DNA of 64,000 nucleotides from assembly GCA_011319805.1 (NCBI GenBank), contig SJRY01000258.1, positions 186,001 through 250,000 on the forward strand, given 5' to 3'. The stretch comes from Macrocybe gigantea. Taxonomy: Eukaryota > Basidiomycota > Agaricomycetes > Agaricales > Callistosporiaceae. The position numbers and the translations under genes are program-made. The notes under the pieces are model-generated. The model was not told where the DNA came from and did not search any database. It saw only the letters and a program-made list of their open reading frames with translations. The stretch's first letter is position 1; each line of letters begins with the position of its first letter. Below are positions 36,424 through 48,447 of this stretch, in pieces.

Positions 36424-37552
36424 TCATTTCTGGTTTGAGAGCAACGATGTCAGAGTATCAGCCAAAGAAGGGTCGTAAGCATAGTACACAGGGACCAATT
36501 CCAGAGTCAGTGTGCGGAGACCAATGAAGTCAGGGATGAAGTCGTCTAAAGCAGAGAGCATGTTCCGCACGTTCCGGTGCGAGGCAATAGTCCCTTCTTC
36601 AGGAGTAGTGAGGTCCAAGTCCGCAGCCATTACAGTAAAATGTGCAAAGCGGGGAGGGTAGGGAAGAGCCCAGAGATTTTGGAGTAAAGCAGAATCATAG
36701 CTCTGGCCAGTGGCGATTGTCAGAGGTGACAGGCAGCTGAGGTCCAAACCTGTGTACAGCGTTCACATATCACCTTGCAGCTCAGGATCATGGACATACC
36801 TAGAGTCCATCGCAAGTCAACAGTCAACCTCACGTAGAATTCGCACAGAGAGCGCAAATCTGCCTAACCCTGCCTTCGCTCGGGTGTTGTGAATTTGCAG
36901 TTTCTTGAGATGGCCAATGTCATATACATGCTGGGTTGTTCATGTTGTTCCAATCCTGACAGCACACTTTGAGTGCCGATAGATGAGTTCGCTGGAACTC
37001 TGGGGTGTTGGGCTCATCCATGTCCTATGCCCCATAAGAGACATGAGGACTCAGTACTCAGGGTCAGGGTGGTAACGTTTGGCAACAGCGCCAAAAAGGA
37101 GAGAGGCGAATTATCCATTCCGATTTCCAAAAATATGACCTGCAAATATCCTTGACGGCTGCTTCGAACAAGGGAAAAGGGAGCACTCCCCAATTTCCAT
37201 TCTGCACCGACAGTCTCTCAATGTTTGGGAGCTTTTCAAGGACAATCACAGCAATTTCCATAAACTCGTGCGGGCTGAAGTCCTTTCCGGCCTTGGCAGA
37301 GTAGTAAAGCCTAAACTCTCGAACGTATTGGGCGATATCCGGATTTTCGGAGGTCATTTTGGAGGAGGCCCCATCAAGTCCGATGGATAAAAGTGAATTT
37401 AAAACAGATTGCACCTGACAGGACGAGCGAAATGCGCGACATGTCAGAGCACAAGAAGAGATGGTAGTCTTCTCATGGATGGACGCGAGTTTTTCGAATA
37501 TCAAGTGGAATGATTGGAGAGGGAATGTCGGAGAAAGGCCATCACCGCACAA
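36424..37552 (-). CDS. F-box-like protein of Agaricomycete type, structure incomplete
   Basis: The N terminus, starting near 37552, carries FPLQSFHLIFEKLASIHEK followed by SSCALTCRAFRSSCQ, the pattern of basidiomycete F-box-like proteins. Next come IAQYVREFRLYY and LEKLPNIERLSVQ. The frame stops at 37064, but one more A in the A5 run at 37093-37097 would extend it into SPFLALLPNVTTLTLS, a typical repeat strand of this family. Later exons lie at 36747-36424 (DLSCLSPLTIATG, FIGLRTLTLELVPV). The likely role is substrate selection in an SCF ubiquitin ligase. The start codon is only about 32 nt from that of OMA1 on the other strand. Exon borders between 36,750 and 37,060 are not resolved. Confidence 0.55.
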
Positions 37553-37584
37553 GTGAAAAGCCCAAATTGTGTGCCCACGTGATC

Positions 37585-39369
37585 ATGTCCTTCCCAGGCT
37601 TCCTATTGGCTTGTAGCACACTGTCGTCACTCTCGGCACGCGAGGCGGCAGAACGCCTGATGCTCCGTTCACCATCCTACCGAGCCTTTCTGTCGCTCAA
37701 ACCTCCTCTGACGCGCCAATTCTGGTGCAGAGACAGAAAATGTACGCAGCAATGGAATCTCAGCAAAACGAGGCTGTTTTCGTCCACCCAAACCTGCCGG
37801 AACCCGGTTTATGTCCGATTCGAAGATGACCAGTCACAGCGACAATCCAAACGTCCGCAAGGGAGGGATGCAGGTATTAGGCTTGCGATCGGGGTAGCTG
37901 CCCTTGGTACTATATACTATGTAGCTCAGTGAGTTAAGAGAACAGCTCCCCGATCGTTTCAGCTTTTGACGCTTTTCTAGTTTGGAACAAGTCCCAGAGA
38001 CGGGCAGATGGCGGTTCATGAACACGGGCCACAAATTCGAAGCCAAGGCAAGTTTTCTCGAATACGAAAAATGCAAGAAACCAAAGAGCATTTTCGTTTA
38101 TGCAACAACCCCAGATCGGCGAACTCGCACGGCAACAGGCTCGAGAAGAATACAAGGAGATGACGCTTCCGCCCAACCACCCGCTCTCCCGGCACGTCCG
38201 GCGCGTCGCATCACGCATCCTCGCTGCCTCCAACCTCGGCACCATCAGGGACGACTATTCCGACTCGTACACCTCGCCCCTTTCTCGTGCCAATGGCGGG
38301 CTCAGCCTCGAAACCATGGAGGACGCAGGCGCAGCAGGGCAGAGGGACATCTGGAACCCGGACGACGCATACGGTTCTCCATCGAAGCCCCCCAGTGGCC
38401 CTGGCGCTATTGAGGCTGGTATTAGCAGAGAATGGGACGTCATGGTCGTGCATGATCCCAAGATGGTCAATGCACAAGTCGTTCCGGGTGAGCCCCCTCT
38501 TGTTTCCTAGGTCATCGGTTCCGTTGATCTTGCTTGTTTCAAGGCCTAATCATCGTATACACTGGAATACTACCTATTTGCCAGGACGAGCAAGGGCTGG
38601 CCTCCGTTCTCTCACATGGTGCGTGTCTTCGCCAAATCCTTTCCATTCAGCCGACTTAAACTGGACTCGCGGATATAGAAATTGGGCACGCAGGTGTGCA
38701 TTCTCATCCAGCCTTCCTTGAAATTTACTGAACATTTCTTGCGATGCTCTCGCAGTCGCACGACATACTGCAGAACGGATATCATCCCAAACGATCGTCA
38801 TCGGACTCATGATCATTCTTCAGGCCCTTGGTCTGGACTTTGGCGTCTCGGACCTCATCCAACAGCTTTTGTTTCAACTTCCAAACTCGCGGACGCAAGA
38901 ACTCGAAGGTAATCCATTCGCGTCTGAAAGTCGACGCTTTTTTGAAGCCCGCTCACCCATTCAGCTGACAACATCGGCCTCAAATTGATGTCCCGAGCTT
39001 GTTTTGACCCCAAAGCTGCACCAGAGTAAGGGTTTGCTTTCCTCCCATCATCTTGGCCTCCTCACGAATCCGCTTCAAGGATGCTGTCTCGACTAGCTAA
39101 AATCGAAGCCAAAATCCCATCGCGGGTCAACTGGGACTTTTTCAGGACACATCCTTCGTCCATGAGCAGAGTGCAAGTAAGCGGATTTGACTGTATCTGT
39201 TATTCCTTGATTTCTGAAGAAAATACCCTAGAAACTCGAGCAACTCCTTCCAGAAGGCTACGCTATCATAGCCGCGAATCCCGAGTGCGCCGCCATGCAA
39301 GACCAGGTGCAGCTCTTTAAACAGGCGGCGGAGAGGATGTACGGAGGTGGGCCCACCTTCTGGCAATAG
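37585..39369 (+). CDS. OMA1: Mitochondrial inner-membrane metalloprotease OMA1 (M48 family)
   Basis: Zinc protease of mitochondrial quality control. Nine exons: 37585-37928, 37981-38047, 38115-38487, 38544-38618, 38679-38693, 38756-38908, 38965-39025, 39080-39176, 39232-39369; the total of 1323 nt is in frame and gives 440 residues. The N terminus is basic and import-like, then comes one membrane segment (IRLAIGVAALGTIYYV). The metal site HEIGHAVARH is assembled across introns, with the 15-nt exon 5 encoding EIGHA. The third ligand sits in TQELEADNIGLKLM. RTHPSSMSRVQKLEQLLPE and the C-terminal FWQ fit the family. The intron at 38048-38114 has a GC donor (GCAAGT). Neighbouring F-box-like gene is divergent and nearly abutting. 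Confidence 0.94.
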
Positions 39370-39478
39370 CCACACGATGAAGACAGTACTATGCATTCCT
39401 GGAGAGTCAATTTCTGATTGTTGATTATTCCTCTGTATGGACAGATGAGACATGAATATACTTACTAGACATGCATGC

Positions 39479-42400
39479 CTAATTCAGGTTGATCTTTTTC
39501 GTCGGCTTTCTCGCCTCGTGGCCCCGGTTCGTCTTGCGTTTGCGTGAAGACGTGACAGAGGCAGCACCGCTACCCTCCCTAGGTGCCTCGAGGCTCTTCA
39601 GAAAATCGACAGGCGAGAGCTCCCTCGTGATGCGCTTGACAAACTCCATGTTCAGGCACGCGATCGGATGGCCGTCCTCGTCTGGGTCCTCTTCGAGACA
39701 CCGCTTGATGCTGGCGTCTGCAGGGAAGGACGCAACGACGCGCAGGAGACTGTACCTTCCGCAGTCCGCGCGCCGGTTCGGCAGCGCGCTGAGGTGCTCG
39801 AGCGTCGTTTGGACGATGTGCGGGTCGTCCGCGGGTGAGTAGGCGTTCCCATCCTTAAAAAAATGATTACGGTTTTAGACCAGCGTAGAGCTCGACAAAG
39901 GAAAAAAAAAAAAAGAGACGGCACCTTGTCGAGAAAAAAATTGCTTGGCGTAACGCTTCTGAACGCACTCCTGAGCAGCTTCCTCGGGAGCTTGCCGCTT
40001 TTGCCTTTGCCGCGCGAGTACTTGGCCTGCAGGACGACCCAGACGAACGTGCCGTCCGCGAGGCGCAGCACGAAGACGAGGTCCGGGCCCATGCGCACGT
40101 TTGGGAAGCAGATCGGCGCGCGCGTCTCGTGCCGCAGCCAGCGCGTCGTTTGCGCCGTCGTCTTGGCGTTTACGCCGAGCGTCACGCAGGGACCGCCAAA
40201 CGCGGAGTGGAACACGCGCGATGGCTCGATCACTCCCTGGGATTCGCTCGTGGTGCTGGAGGCGGCCGAATCGGGAACCAGAGTTCTGAACAGCGAAACC
40301 AGCTCCGCCTCTTGCGTCGCCCACTCGGGCACACGCGGTCCGACGAATTTGAACACCTCATCCACTCTCCTTCCCTTGCCGCCTTCTGTGGCACCACCGG
40401 CACCTCTGCCAGACGGCCCAAACGCCAGATCCACACAAAACGCCACGAAATTCTCAAACCCGTTCGAGTTCGTCTCGTGCGCCTGGATCTGCTTCGCAAA
40501 GAACTTGTATGCGCTTCGGTAGTGCGTCTCGGTCCAGCGCATGGCGGCGAGGAGAACGAGGGGTTCGTCCGCCGCGACGGCATGCGTTTCTGCATCGAAG
40601 AACCGCGCAAAGCCGTGCTCGACGTACAAGGCCTCGTCCTTCCCCAGGCTCGGAGGCAGATTGGAGCGCATGAGGTAGTGCATCGTCAGTTGGTGGATCG
40701 TCGCTACCATGTCGCTGTCTGTCGAAAATTTAACGGCAGTCTGGGGCATTTGGTTAAAAAAGCGGTGCACGCACTTTTGGCTAACTTGGAGAAGTCTGGT
40801 TTGTACCGTGACGAGATGACCATGCTCCCAGCAGCCTCAGACTCGGCGTCGACGAACTTTTGCCCGTCTGTCGGTGTGAACTGCGTAAAGTGCTCGATAT
40901 ACCTGTTCAGCAGCGTGTGCGGGTTCCGGAACCCGTTGTGCACCAACTCTGCAACGTAACCTGCCGTGAAACGATGCCTGCAGCATTGAAGACGCTCATG
41001 AGTTCGATGTGCAGAAGAGTGAAATTCAGACCAAACCTCCCGCGTAGCCAGTACCCGACTCGCTCCTCCAGCCTTCTCGCGCTCTCCCACTCCCATGCAC
41101 CGGAACCGACACCCCACCAGGGCGGCAAGAACCGCCGGACGTACCGCCGGACGTCTTCCTCCCTTGCAAACGCGCCCGTGTCCGAGCACCACCTGTACTT
41201 GCCATCCTTCATCACGGCGCTCGCCACCGCACGATCGACGACGTCCTTCGACACGCCGGTGCCGGCGACGACCATAAACACGCCATGTGCGGCGCAATGC
41301 GCCTCCCATGCGCGCACGATCTCGCGCAAGATCGGACGCTGGGTCGGCGAGGCGCGCGATGACGCGGAGAGGAAGGCTTGCGAGTGTGAGGACGCGGCGT
41401 GCTGAGCCTCGTCGAGCACGCAGAAGAGCGGAAGCGAACTTGTTTGTGGTTGGGAGGTCTCCGCGCGACGTGCTCGAACAGGCCGTCTGACGCCGCAACG
41501 TTCCCTGACGCGTCCCAACAACGTCTTGATCCTCGCGTTGACGTATGCGTCCGTCGCCGGCGCCAATTTTCCGACCAAGTGGTCAAACGTGTCCCACACC
41601 TGCGGGTGAATGAGCGAAGGCTGCAACTGGAGGAGCAGCCAACGATGTCTGAGCTTCCCCGTTTCCTCTTCATTTTCCGTTCCTTCTCGTCTGTGGCCTT
41701 GTCCTAACCCAAGCTCGACCATGAGTTCTGTAAACAAGTCGAACACCTCCAACCTCGCCAGCAGAACGCGGCTGAAGGCTCTATACGCGACATCCCTGTT
41801 ATCGCGCACCATTCTCTCAAACTCCCTCTCCTGCACCTCCTGCACTTCCTCGTCGTGTTCGCTCCTACATTTCCGCTTTTTCTTGTTCCCGCCCGCCGCT
41901 TGTGACGACGCAGCGGCCGATGCGGGCAACGGAGGCAGCGTACGCGTGAACTTGGGGTCGTCGGGGACATACGACCGGATGCTGTTCTGTACATCGGTAG
42001 AGCCAAGCGAGCTCGAGTCGACGAGGGAAGTGAAGTAAAATCCCCAATTGGCACAGAGCCCCTCGAGGAGGATGCGCGTCTTGCCCGATCCAGAGGTATT
42101 CACCAAAAATCTACACGAACGTATAACCAAAAACGTGACAAAAAAAAAATAAACTATGAGGCGTACGTGTGGCTGTTGGGCATGAACACGTTTTTCAGGC
42201 GCGCAGCGAGGTCACTGTCGCGCACGAAACTGCCCAGGTCGTGGAGCAGCACGTTCGGTCTGCCTTTGAGAAGCGGGATACGGAGCGCGTCTACGTGTGC
42301 TGCGAGGCGCGCCGTCTCGGGCTCTGGTTCTCTCTGGACGAAACGGCGTCCATCAGGCCGCGTTTCTTGTGCAGACACAGAGTCGAGCCTCTGACGCTTC

Positions 42401-42651
42401 CTGGCGCGACCATCGCTGGATTCTGAATCGCTGTCCTCAGCGTCGTCGCGACATGGCGAGTATTTCCACACGGGGAGCGAGATTTCGCCTCTCACGAGAC
42501 ACGTCATGCCAGGACGGAGCTGCTCGATGAATTCGCGGACGTCGGCTTCGACCGAGGAGGAGGAGGAGGAGGGGAGAGGTGTGCTGCGGTGGATTTCTGC
42601 GTCTGGAAGCGCCGGCGGCGGCGTCGCTGGGGCAGACGGTGTCGAGGGCAT
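39479..42651 (-). CDS. Crinkler-type P-loop NTPase with PD-(D/E)XK nuclease-like domain
   Basis: Five minus-strand exons, 42651-42167, 42110-41037, 40977-40775, 40718-39925 and 39853-39479, total 2931 nt and give 976 residues in frame. A Pro/Ser-rich N terminus is followed by RPNVLLHDLGSFV and a Walker A-like FLVNTSGSGKTRILLEGLC. A Walker B-like PLFCVLDEAQHA, then GVFMVVAGTGVSKDVV (sensor-like), complete the NTPase. Near the C terminus MGPDLVFVLRLADGTFVWV followed by LQAKYS has the spacing of a PD..QxK nuclease core. The tail is basic (SSRKRKTNRGHEARKPTKK), a possible nuclear signal. This architecture matches NTPase-nuclease proteins related to fungal Crinklers, thought to derive from conflict systems. 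Activity and biological role here are inference. Confidence 0.75.
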
Positions 42652-43449
42652 GAGGTCCCAATGTCCTTCTGAGTATGAAAGGACGTGTTTTTTTTTTTTT
42701 GTTGCAAGAGAGTGAGAGTTTTGTCGCACAGATGAGGTTCAGACTTTCTTCGTGTTAAACAATCACGCTGCGTAGTGCAAGGCGCGACTGGCAACGCGTA
42801 AAGATTTTTTTGTCCTGCTCGAAGGCGGTTCAGGGTCAACGCGTCCGGTTTCCAGGCACAATGATTTTGTTCGGGACCTCGAAAAGGAAATCCATCATTG
42901 CGGTTGAGTCTTGACGGTCACGTGTCGTCATCTGCAACAGGAGATGATCCAGGTGAAACAGTAGAGGAAAAAATTTCATTTCTATCTGGATAGAAGGCAT
43001 GCAGAAAGGACGGTGTGCTTCGAATTGATGGCGGATGATGAAAATACCAGCAGAGGTCTGGATCTTAAAAGGCCAAGTAATCGTCTTTTTTCTTTCCCCT
43101 TCCCGTGGAATGGAAGAAGAATCGTCCAGTGAATGTCATCTGGAACGAAATGGTGGTCGAGCCAAGCGATACAAGCAGCATGTTCAAGGACGCGTTCCTT
43201 GGCACGGCGGATATGACAACCCGTCCGACGTCGACGTTTACGCGGGGCACGATGTATTGATGGCTAAAATGCCAGTCAAAAAAGACACAGGACTTGCAGA
43301 CGGTCATCCGTGACATCCTGAATTGTCTGCTTCCGTGATGTATATTTAGATGACACACGTGCTGTCATGTATCTTCATCACCGCAGCGACTGTTTTAAAA
43401 TAAAAATAAAGGAATAAAAAACAAAAGCGAATCCAGACCACCACTTTCA

Positions 43450-45044
43450 ATGTGGACCGCGTCGTTGTTGCTCGTCGCCGCCCTCGTCAACGCACAAAAC
43501 TGTCGGACGACACGATCAACGTCCTCGTCAGCGCCCGTCTCGCAGATGGAGCAAAAGCAAGCTGGGAGCTCGGCACACGCACTCAAGCCATCCTCTCCCT
43601 CAACGCGACCTCCTTTTCCGTCCTGACACCGTCCACCCGACTGCCCCCGTCCGACAGCGTCCCAGACAACCTCACCGCCGCGCTCTCCCCGCTCTTCGAC
43701 ATCGCACGAACCGTCGTCCAAGGGCGCGCAAAGTCCAACAACGACACCGTCGGCCCCAGCCGCTCATCCAGGACGGCAGCGCCGCGGACCCCGCGTCGAT
43801 CGGTATGGCCGTCCTTCTGGCCAACTGGACGGCTCGCGGCGCGCAGGACGGAGTGGATTATGCAGGCGCGGCGAGGGACCAGCTCGATTTTTTGTTTGAG
43901 AACGTGCCCAAGACCCCCGACGGCGCGATATCGCATCGCGTGAGCGAGGTACAGCTTTGGTCAGTCGTGACGTCGTTTCCCCCCCCTTGAACCCTGCATG
44001 ACCCCATCCCTTAAACACCCCCAGGTCCGATTTCGTGTACATGGTCCCACCCTTTCTCGCGTACTACGGCGTCCTCACGCACAACCGGACGCTGCTCACA
44101 CAGGCGTACACTCAAATCAAGCTGTACCGCGCCTACCTCCGCGACACAGACCGCGCCGCGCGAGGTCTCTGGAAGCACGTCCTTCTCGGCACCGCCACCA
44201 CCCCTGCCAACGACGAAGGCCACTGGTCCACCGGAAACGCCTGGGCCGCAGCGGGCATGCTCCGCGTCCTCGGCACCATCCTCAACTCGGAATTCGCCAA
44301 CGCGATGAAGAACGAGCGCAAGGACCTCGTGTCCTGGGTCCGCGAGATCCATGACGGCATGTACCCGTTTTTGGACCGCGACGTCTTGCTGTTTGCCAAT
44401 TACGCCAGCCAGCCCGCCTCTGCGTCGGGAAACTTTTATGACGCCGCTTCCACCGCCCTCATGGCCGCTACAGTCTACAGGCTGTCTCTCCTCGCCGGCG
44501 TGCACACCTGGTTGCCCGTCGCTGAAAAGAGCAGGATGGCCCTCAGCGCCCCGTCCAACAACGACACGTCTCCGACCCCTTCATCCACCTCTTCCTCATC
44601 TTCGCCTTCATCGTCCTATCCACCTCATCCTCGCCTTCATCGTCCTTATCCGCCTCCTCATCAAGCTCAGTGCCCACCTCATCAAGGTCATCCACCTCAT
44701 CCGCACCCTCCCCGACAGCCACATCGCCCTTTGCACACCTCACCTCGCAGGGCTGGCTCACGCCCGTCGTCAACCCACACTCGTACGGCCAGGAAGGCGC
44801 AAATAGCCCAGAGGCTCAGGCATTCGTCGTCGAGATGCACGCAGCCTGGAGAGATTGGATCGCTGACGGTGCCAAAGGCGCCAACGCTGCCACCGCAGTA
44901 CGACCGAGTCTTGAAATTATCTTCGTCGCTGTCCTATGCGCCGTTGTTGGACTGGTTGATCACGCAAAAATCTACGCTCTTTTATCTTTTTTTTTTTTTA
45001 ATTTTGGGACCGAGAGTCTTTGGATTTACATGTATTCAACATAA
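43450..45044 (+). CDS. Six-hairpin glycosidase (GH105-like), secreted, frame-disrupted
   Basis: The signal peptide MWTASLLLVAALVNAQ starts at 43450. The frame breaks at once: one base is missing near 43496-43501, after which LSDDTINVLVSARLADG continues. A second break is in the C4 run at 43754-43757, where C5 restores PLIQDGSAADPASIGMAVLL. An intron at 43960-44024 splits LW|SDFVYMVPPFLAYYG. The alpha/alpha-toroid core follows (GHWSTGNAWAAAGMLRVL, FYDAASTALMAATVYRL). Then come a Ser/Pro-rich linker of uncertain frame (44566-44720), LTSQGWLTPVVNPHSYGQEG, and a hydrophobic C-terminal segment, LEIIFVAVLCAVVGLV, which may be a membrane or GPI signal. Such enzymes hydrolyse unsaturated uronyl oligosaccharides from pectin; substrate specificity is not proven here. 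Confidence 0.7.
44566..44720 (+). repeat. Degenerate tandem TC-rich repeat inside the glycosidase linker
   Basis: Imperfect repeats of the type CCTCATCC and CTTCATCGTCC cover this stretch. They encode Ser-rich linker sequence, and the correct frame changes within or around them, as expected for a length-variable microsatellite or for assembly slippage. Confidence 0.6.
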
Positions 45045-45047
45045 TTG

Positions 45048-46579
45048 CTAACAGTTCTCGAGGTACTCGTCAAGGATGCTCGCGTACTTGTTCAGAGCCG
45101 CTTGTAGCGGAGCTACCGTCTTTCTTGCCAGCTCGACTCGAAGCTTGAATTCCTGCGAAAAACCGGCTGTCAATCAACCACACCAAGTGATCGTCAGTTC
45201 GCACCAGAGGAAACTCTACGTCTGGAAGCTTGCTCAGAATGCTGGAAAATTGGATCGCTTCGTTGTGAAACTTGACGTTTTTTCGCCTGTGTCAGCAGTG
45301 CTAACGATATCATCATCACGCGAGACGCACTTGGACCCACATGTCGCCAAACACGTTGAGCGAGCTGCACATGACCTCCAGCACGCCATTCAAGCCTTCC
45401 AGCCCGCTCTTCAGATGCGGAACGTCCGATTGGCTCTTGTTGACCTCGTCTAGGTCGGATCGTTGCTTGTAGAGCTCTTGCTCTTTTCCTGCGAAGGATC
45501 CCGCGGATGGGATCGGTTTGCTCTGCGAAGGGTTCGTAGGTGCTCACCGTCGCGATCATTGCACAGCGTTCCCAGGTCCGTGCCGGACACGACGGCGCCT
45601 GTCAACTGATACGTGCTCTGTCAGGTTTTGGTGCTCTTCCAGCTTTGTTTGAACCCACCAGCCACCATGAGCTGATGGTGTACTTGGACGTCGTCCCCGT
45701 GATCTAGAATGATAACAGTAAAGCGCGAGGTATTTCGACAAATTCAGAAACGCGAATCACTCGTGTGTTCAAGCTACGGCAATAAAGTCAGTCACACCGA
45801 TTAAGTTGAGGAAAAAAAACTCGCCCGTCGACTTGAGAAAGAATCTCGCGTATGATCTTTTGCAATCCTGCCGCAGCCGCCGAGACGACTATTCCTTTAC
45901 CTGCGAGGTAGCGGTCCAGGTTATCCCTAAACTCTTCCGTCGCCCTACGCAAGTCCAAGTACCACTGAGCAAACTCGGACGGGACCTGGACTTTTCGGTC
46001 TTTCTGCGACGCGTTTTCGTCTGAGAACGTGAGGCAAGGTATAGAGAGAGAAGACGTACGACGAGCTGCTGCAGACTCGTCGCTGCGCGTTGCACGTCTT
46101 CTTTCGTCTTGACGTCCTGCACGACTTGAAGTTTTTCGTCGTAATCTGCATCTCATGCGTGTCAGGAGAGGAGGACAGCTGGGTAGGGAATAAAAAACTT
46201 GCATCCATAGATCTTGCTCATCTGCGATGCAAAGTCCCTTGAAATGCTGAGCAAGCTGCTGTAGTTCTTGCAGCGCGACGTGAGCACAGGCAGAGAAGGG
46301 AAGGACCGCGCGCACCCTCTGATTGTACCCAAACTTGTCGCATTGGATCGAGAGCTCTGGAAGGTCTTGCTGGTGCTGGCCTACCACCGCCAGCATCTCC
46401 TTCTTGAGGCGCGCCAAGTCTTGGTCCGTTTTCACCGCGGTCTCTGCGAGCTTTGCCATGTCTGTTTCGAACGGCGTGCTGGAGCCCAGCGTAGGCGTAG
46501 GACGACTCAAGGCGTCGATTGCCGTCTGCAGGAAGCGGATCGTGTCTGTATCGTCAGCGACAGTGACAGTAGCAGCCAT
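45048..46579 (-). CDS. Coiled-coil protein, family not recognised
   Basis: The start at 46579 gives MAATVTVADDTDTIRFLQTA, followed by helical heptad-rich sequence (QDLARLKKEMLAVVGQHQQD, HVALQELQQLAQHFKG). Later exons in other frames read EKLQVVQDVKTKEDVQRAAT, PSEFAQWYLDLRRATEEFRD, GLEGLNGVLEVMCSSLNVFG, and end KYASILDEYLENC at 45048. Introns are visible, for example one ending CGTTCTCAG near 46024, but the join after the first exon near 46,210 does not keep frame, so another base error or an odd splice site is possible. Predicted soluble, all-helical, about 350-400 residues. It is divergent from EAF3. An autophagy- or kinetochore-type scaffold would fit, but I have no direct evidence for either. 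Confidence 0.55.
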
Positions 46580-46965
46580 TTTCGGGTTGAGAGAGTTGGG
46601 GGAGAAAGCAGCTGGTCGGAGCTGGTTTTTTATTCGCGCAGCTCTGACCTGACGTGAAGAATGGAAGGACAGGGTTCGCTTGTCGTGCTTGTTCGGCATA
46701 GATCATGGTCAACCAAGAACGTTGACTATACTTTGCGGCGCGGTGACTGGAGTCGCGAGCTTGCGATCGCCTCGTCGCATTCGTACTCATCTGGTTCGGT
46801 GGACGCCTATTTAGATTAATGTTCGCGTCCCAACGGCCTTCATCTAATACTCGATACGAATACTTGGCGCGTTTCGTGGACCCACCTTCTCGTCAACATC
46901 GGTTGTTTGGTCGAGTTTATGTATTCATCGGAATCCTGTTTGGTATATCGTGAGGTGCTCTTAGC

Positions 46966-48285
46966 ATGGCCACAACCGATGATCTACAAGTGTATTCGAT
47001 AAACGAACGCGTACTGTGCTATCACGGGCCTCTCATCTACGAAGCAAAAGTGCTCAAAACCCACAAATTCGACGAAGCCAGCACTGTGACCGGTCTCGTC
47101 GGCGATCACTATTTTGTGCACTACAAAGGGTGGAAGCAGACGTCAGTTTTTTTCTTTTTCAGAATCCTTCCTTTTGCCTGTGTACAAGGTTTTTGAAGAA
47201 ACTCATACGTTAGCTGTGCTTTAGATGGGACGAATGGGTGCATGTTGGGCGGATGCTCAAGTACGACGAGAAGGGCTTGGAGCTGCAAAAGACGCTGCAA
47301 AAGGCGAACGCGCCGGCTGCGACGGGCAGTGCGGCTCGTGGACACCCAAAGGCGTCAGGGACTAAGGAGGGAGGGACGGGTAGAACGGGGCGAAAAGACG
47401 GTGCGAGAGGCACAAAGAGAGGAAGGGAAGAGGTGAGGACGCGAAGGAAGCAACCTCAGCCTTGTCTGACAACTTGGGTGCGCAGGATGAAAGCAGCAAG
47501 AAACCAGACCTGAAGCTGGACGTCCCGGAGGTCCTCAAGGCGTTCTTGGTGGATGACTGGGAGGCAGTCACAAAGAATAACCAGGTGATGCCGCGCCCTA
47601 TGACCCAGTCTACGCCACCAACTGATGCACCCTACAGCTCGTCACATTGCCAAGGAGTCCTACAGTGATAGAATTGCTCAAGGAATTCGGAGATTATTGC
47701 ACACAGACGAAACCGTCTCAGTGCGTTCCCAAACGCCACTCGCCACCACCCTTTTTCTCACCTCATTCACTCTTCCTCAGTCTGCGACATCCAGAGCTTC
47801 TGATCCCCTCGATCATATCAGGTCTGCAAATATACTTTGATCGCTCGCTCGGAGCGAATCTTTTGTACAGATTCGAGCGGCCACAATATGCAGAAGTCAG
47901 AAAGAAGTACCAGACGGGACAAAAGGTCATCGTCGGGCAGGAAAAGGAAGTGAGCGAGGTGTATGGTGCTGAACACTTGCTGCGGATGATCGGTATGTCC
48001 CATTTGCTTGTGTTTTTTTTTTTTTTTTTTTTGCATCGCTCTTGACCCTTTCGCCAATGAACAGTTAGTCTGCCTGGCATGATCGCCAATTCGACGCTGG
48101 ACCCCGAATCGGTGGCCTCGTGCGGATGTATGTGAATGAACTGTTGCAGTGCGTCAATTGTCCACGTTCAACTTGGTCGCGTCCTGAGCTTCTTTCACAG
48201 GTGGATGGTCAAGGAGAGGCAGCGGATATTTCAAGCAGAATATGAAAGCGCCAGTCTACAGTACCAAAACATATCCAGATCATAA
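46966..48285 (+). CDS. EAF3: MRG-family chromatin protein Eaf3/MRG15
   Basis: A shared subunit of NuA4 acetyltransferase and Rpd3S deacetylase that reads H3K36 methylation. Seven exons: 46966-47141, 47225-47432, 47486-47584, 47638-47720, 47781-47992, 48065-48148, 48201-48285. The N-terminal chromo barrel is clear ([32 protein letters not shown]). A basic linker follows, then the MRG domain ([60 protein letters not shown]). Exons sum to 947 nt, one short. CC at 48116-48117 should be CCC, turning VASCGCM-stop into [20 protein letters not shown]. Corrected length is 315 residues. Confidence 0.93.
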
Positions 48286-48447
48286 TGCCCGCATGTTCGC
48301 TTCCTTTTTTCCGCTGTGTATTCGTGCTATGTATATTCACTCAACATTGACATATGTGTATTGCACTGCAACAAGCACGATGTACGAAACTTCAAGACCG
48401 AAACGAAGAAAAGAGACTGAGAACAATGTACAGTTGGCTAGGGCAGG

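Noticed and set aside
39863..40959. Long frames antisense to the Crinkler-like gene
   Set aside because: They mirror the high-GC coding strand; the minus-strand model has clean introns, a 976-residue frame and conserved motifs.
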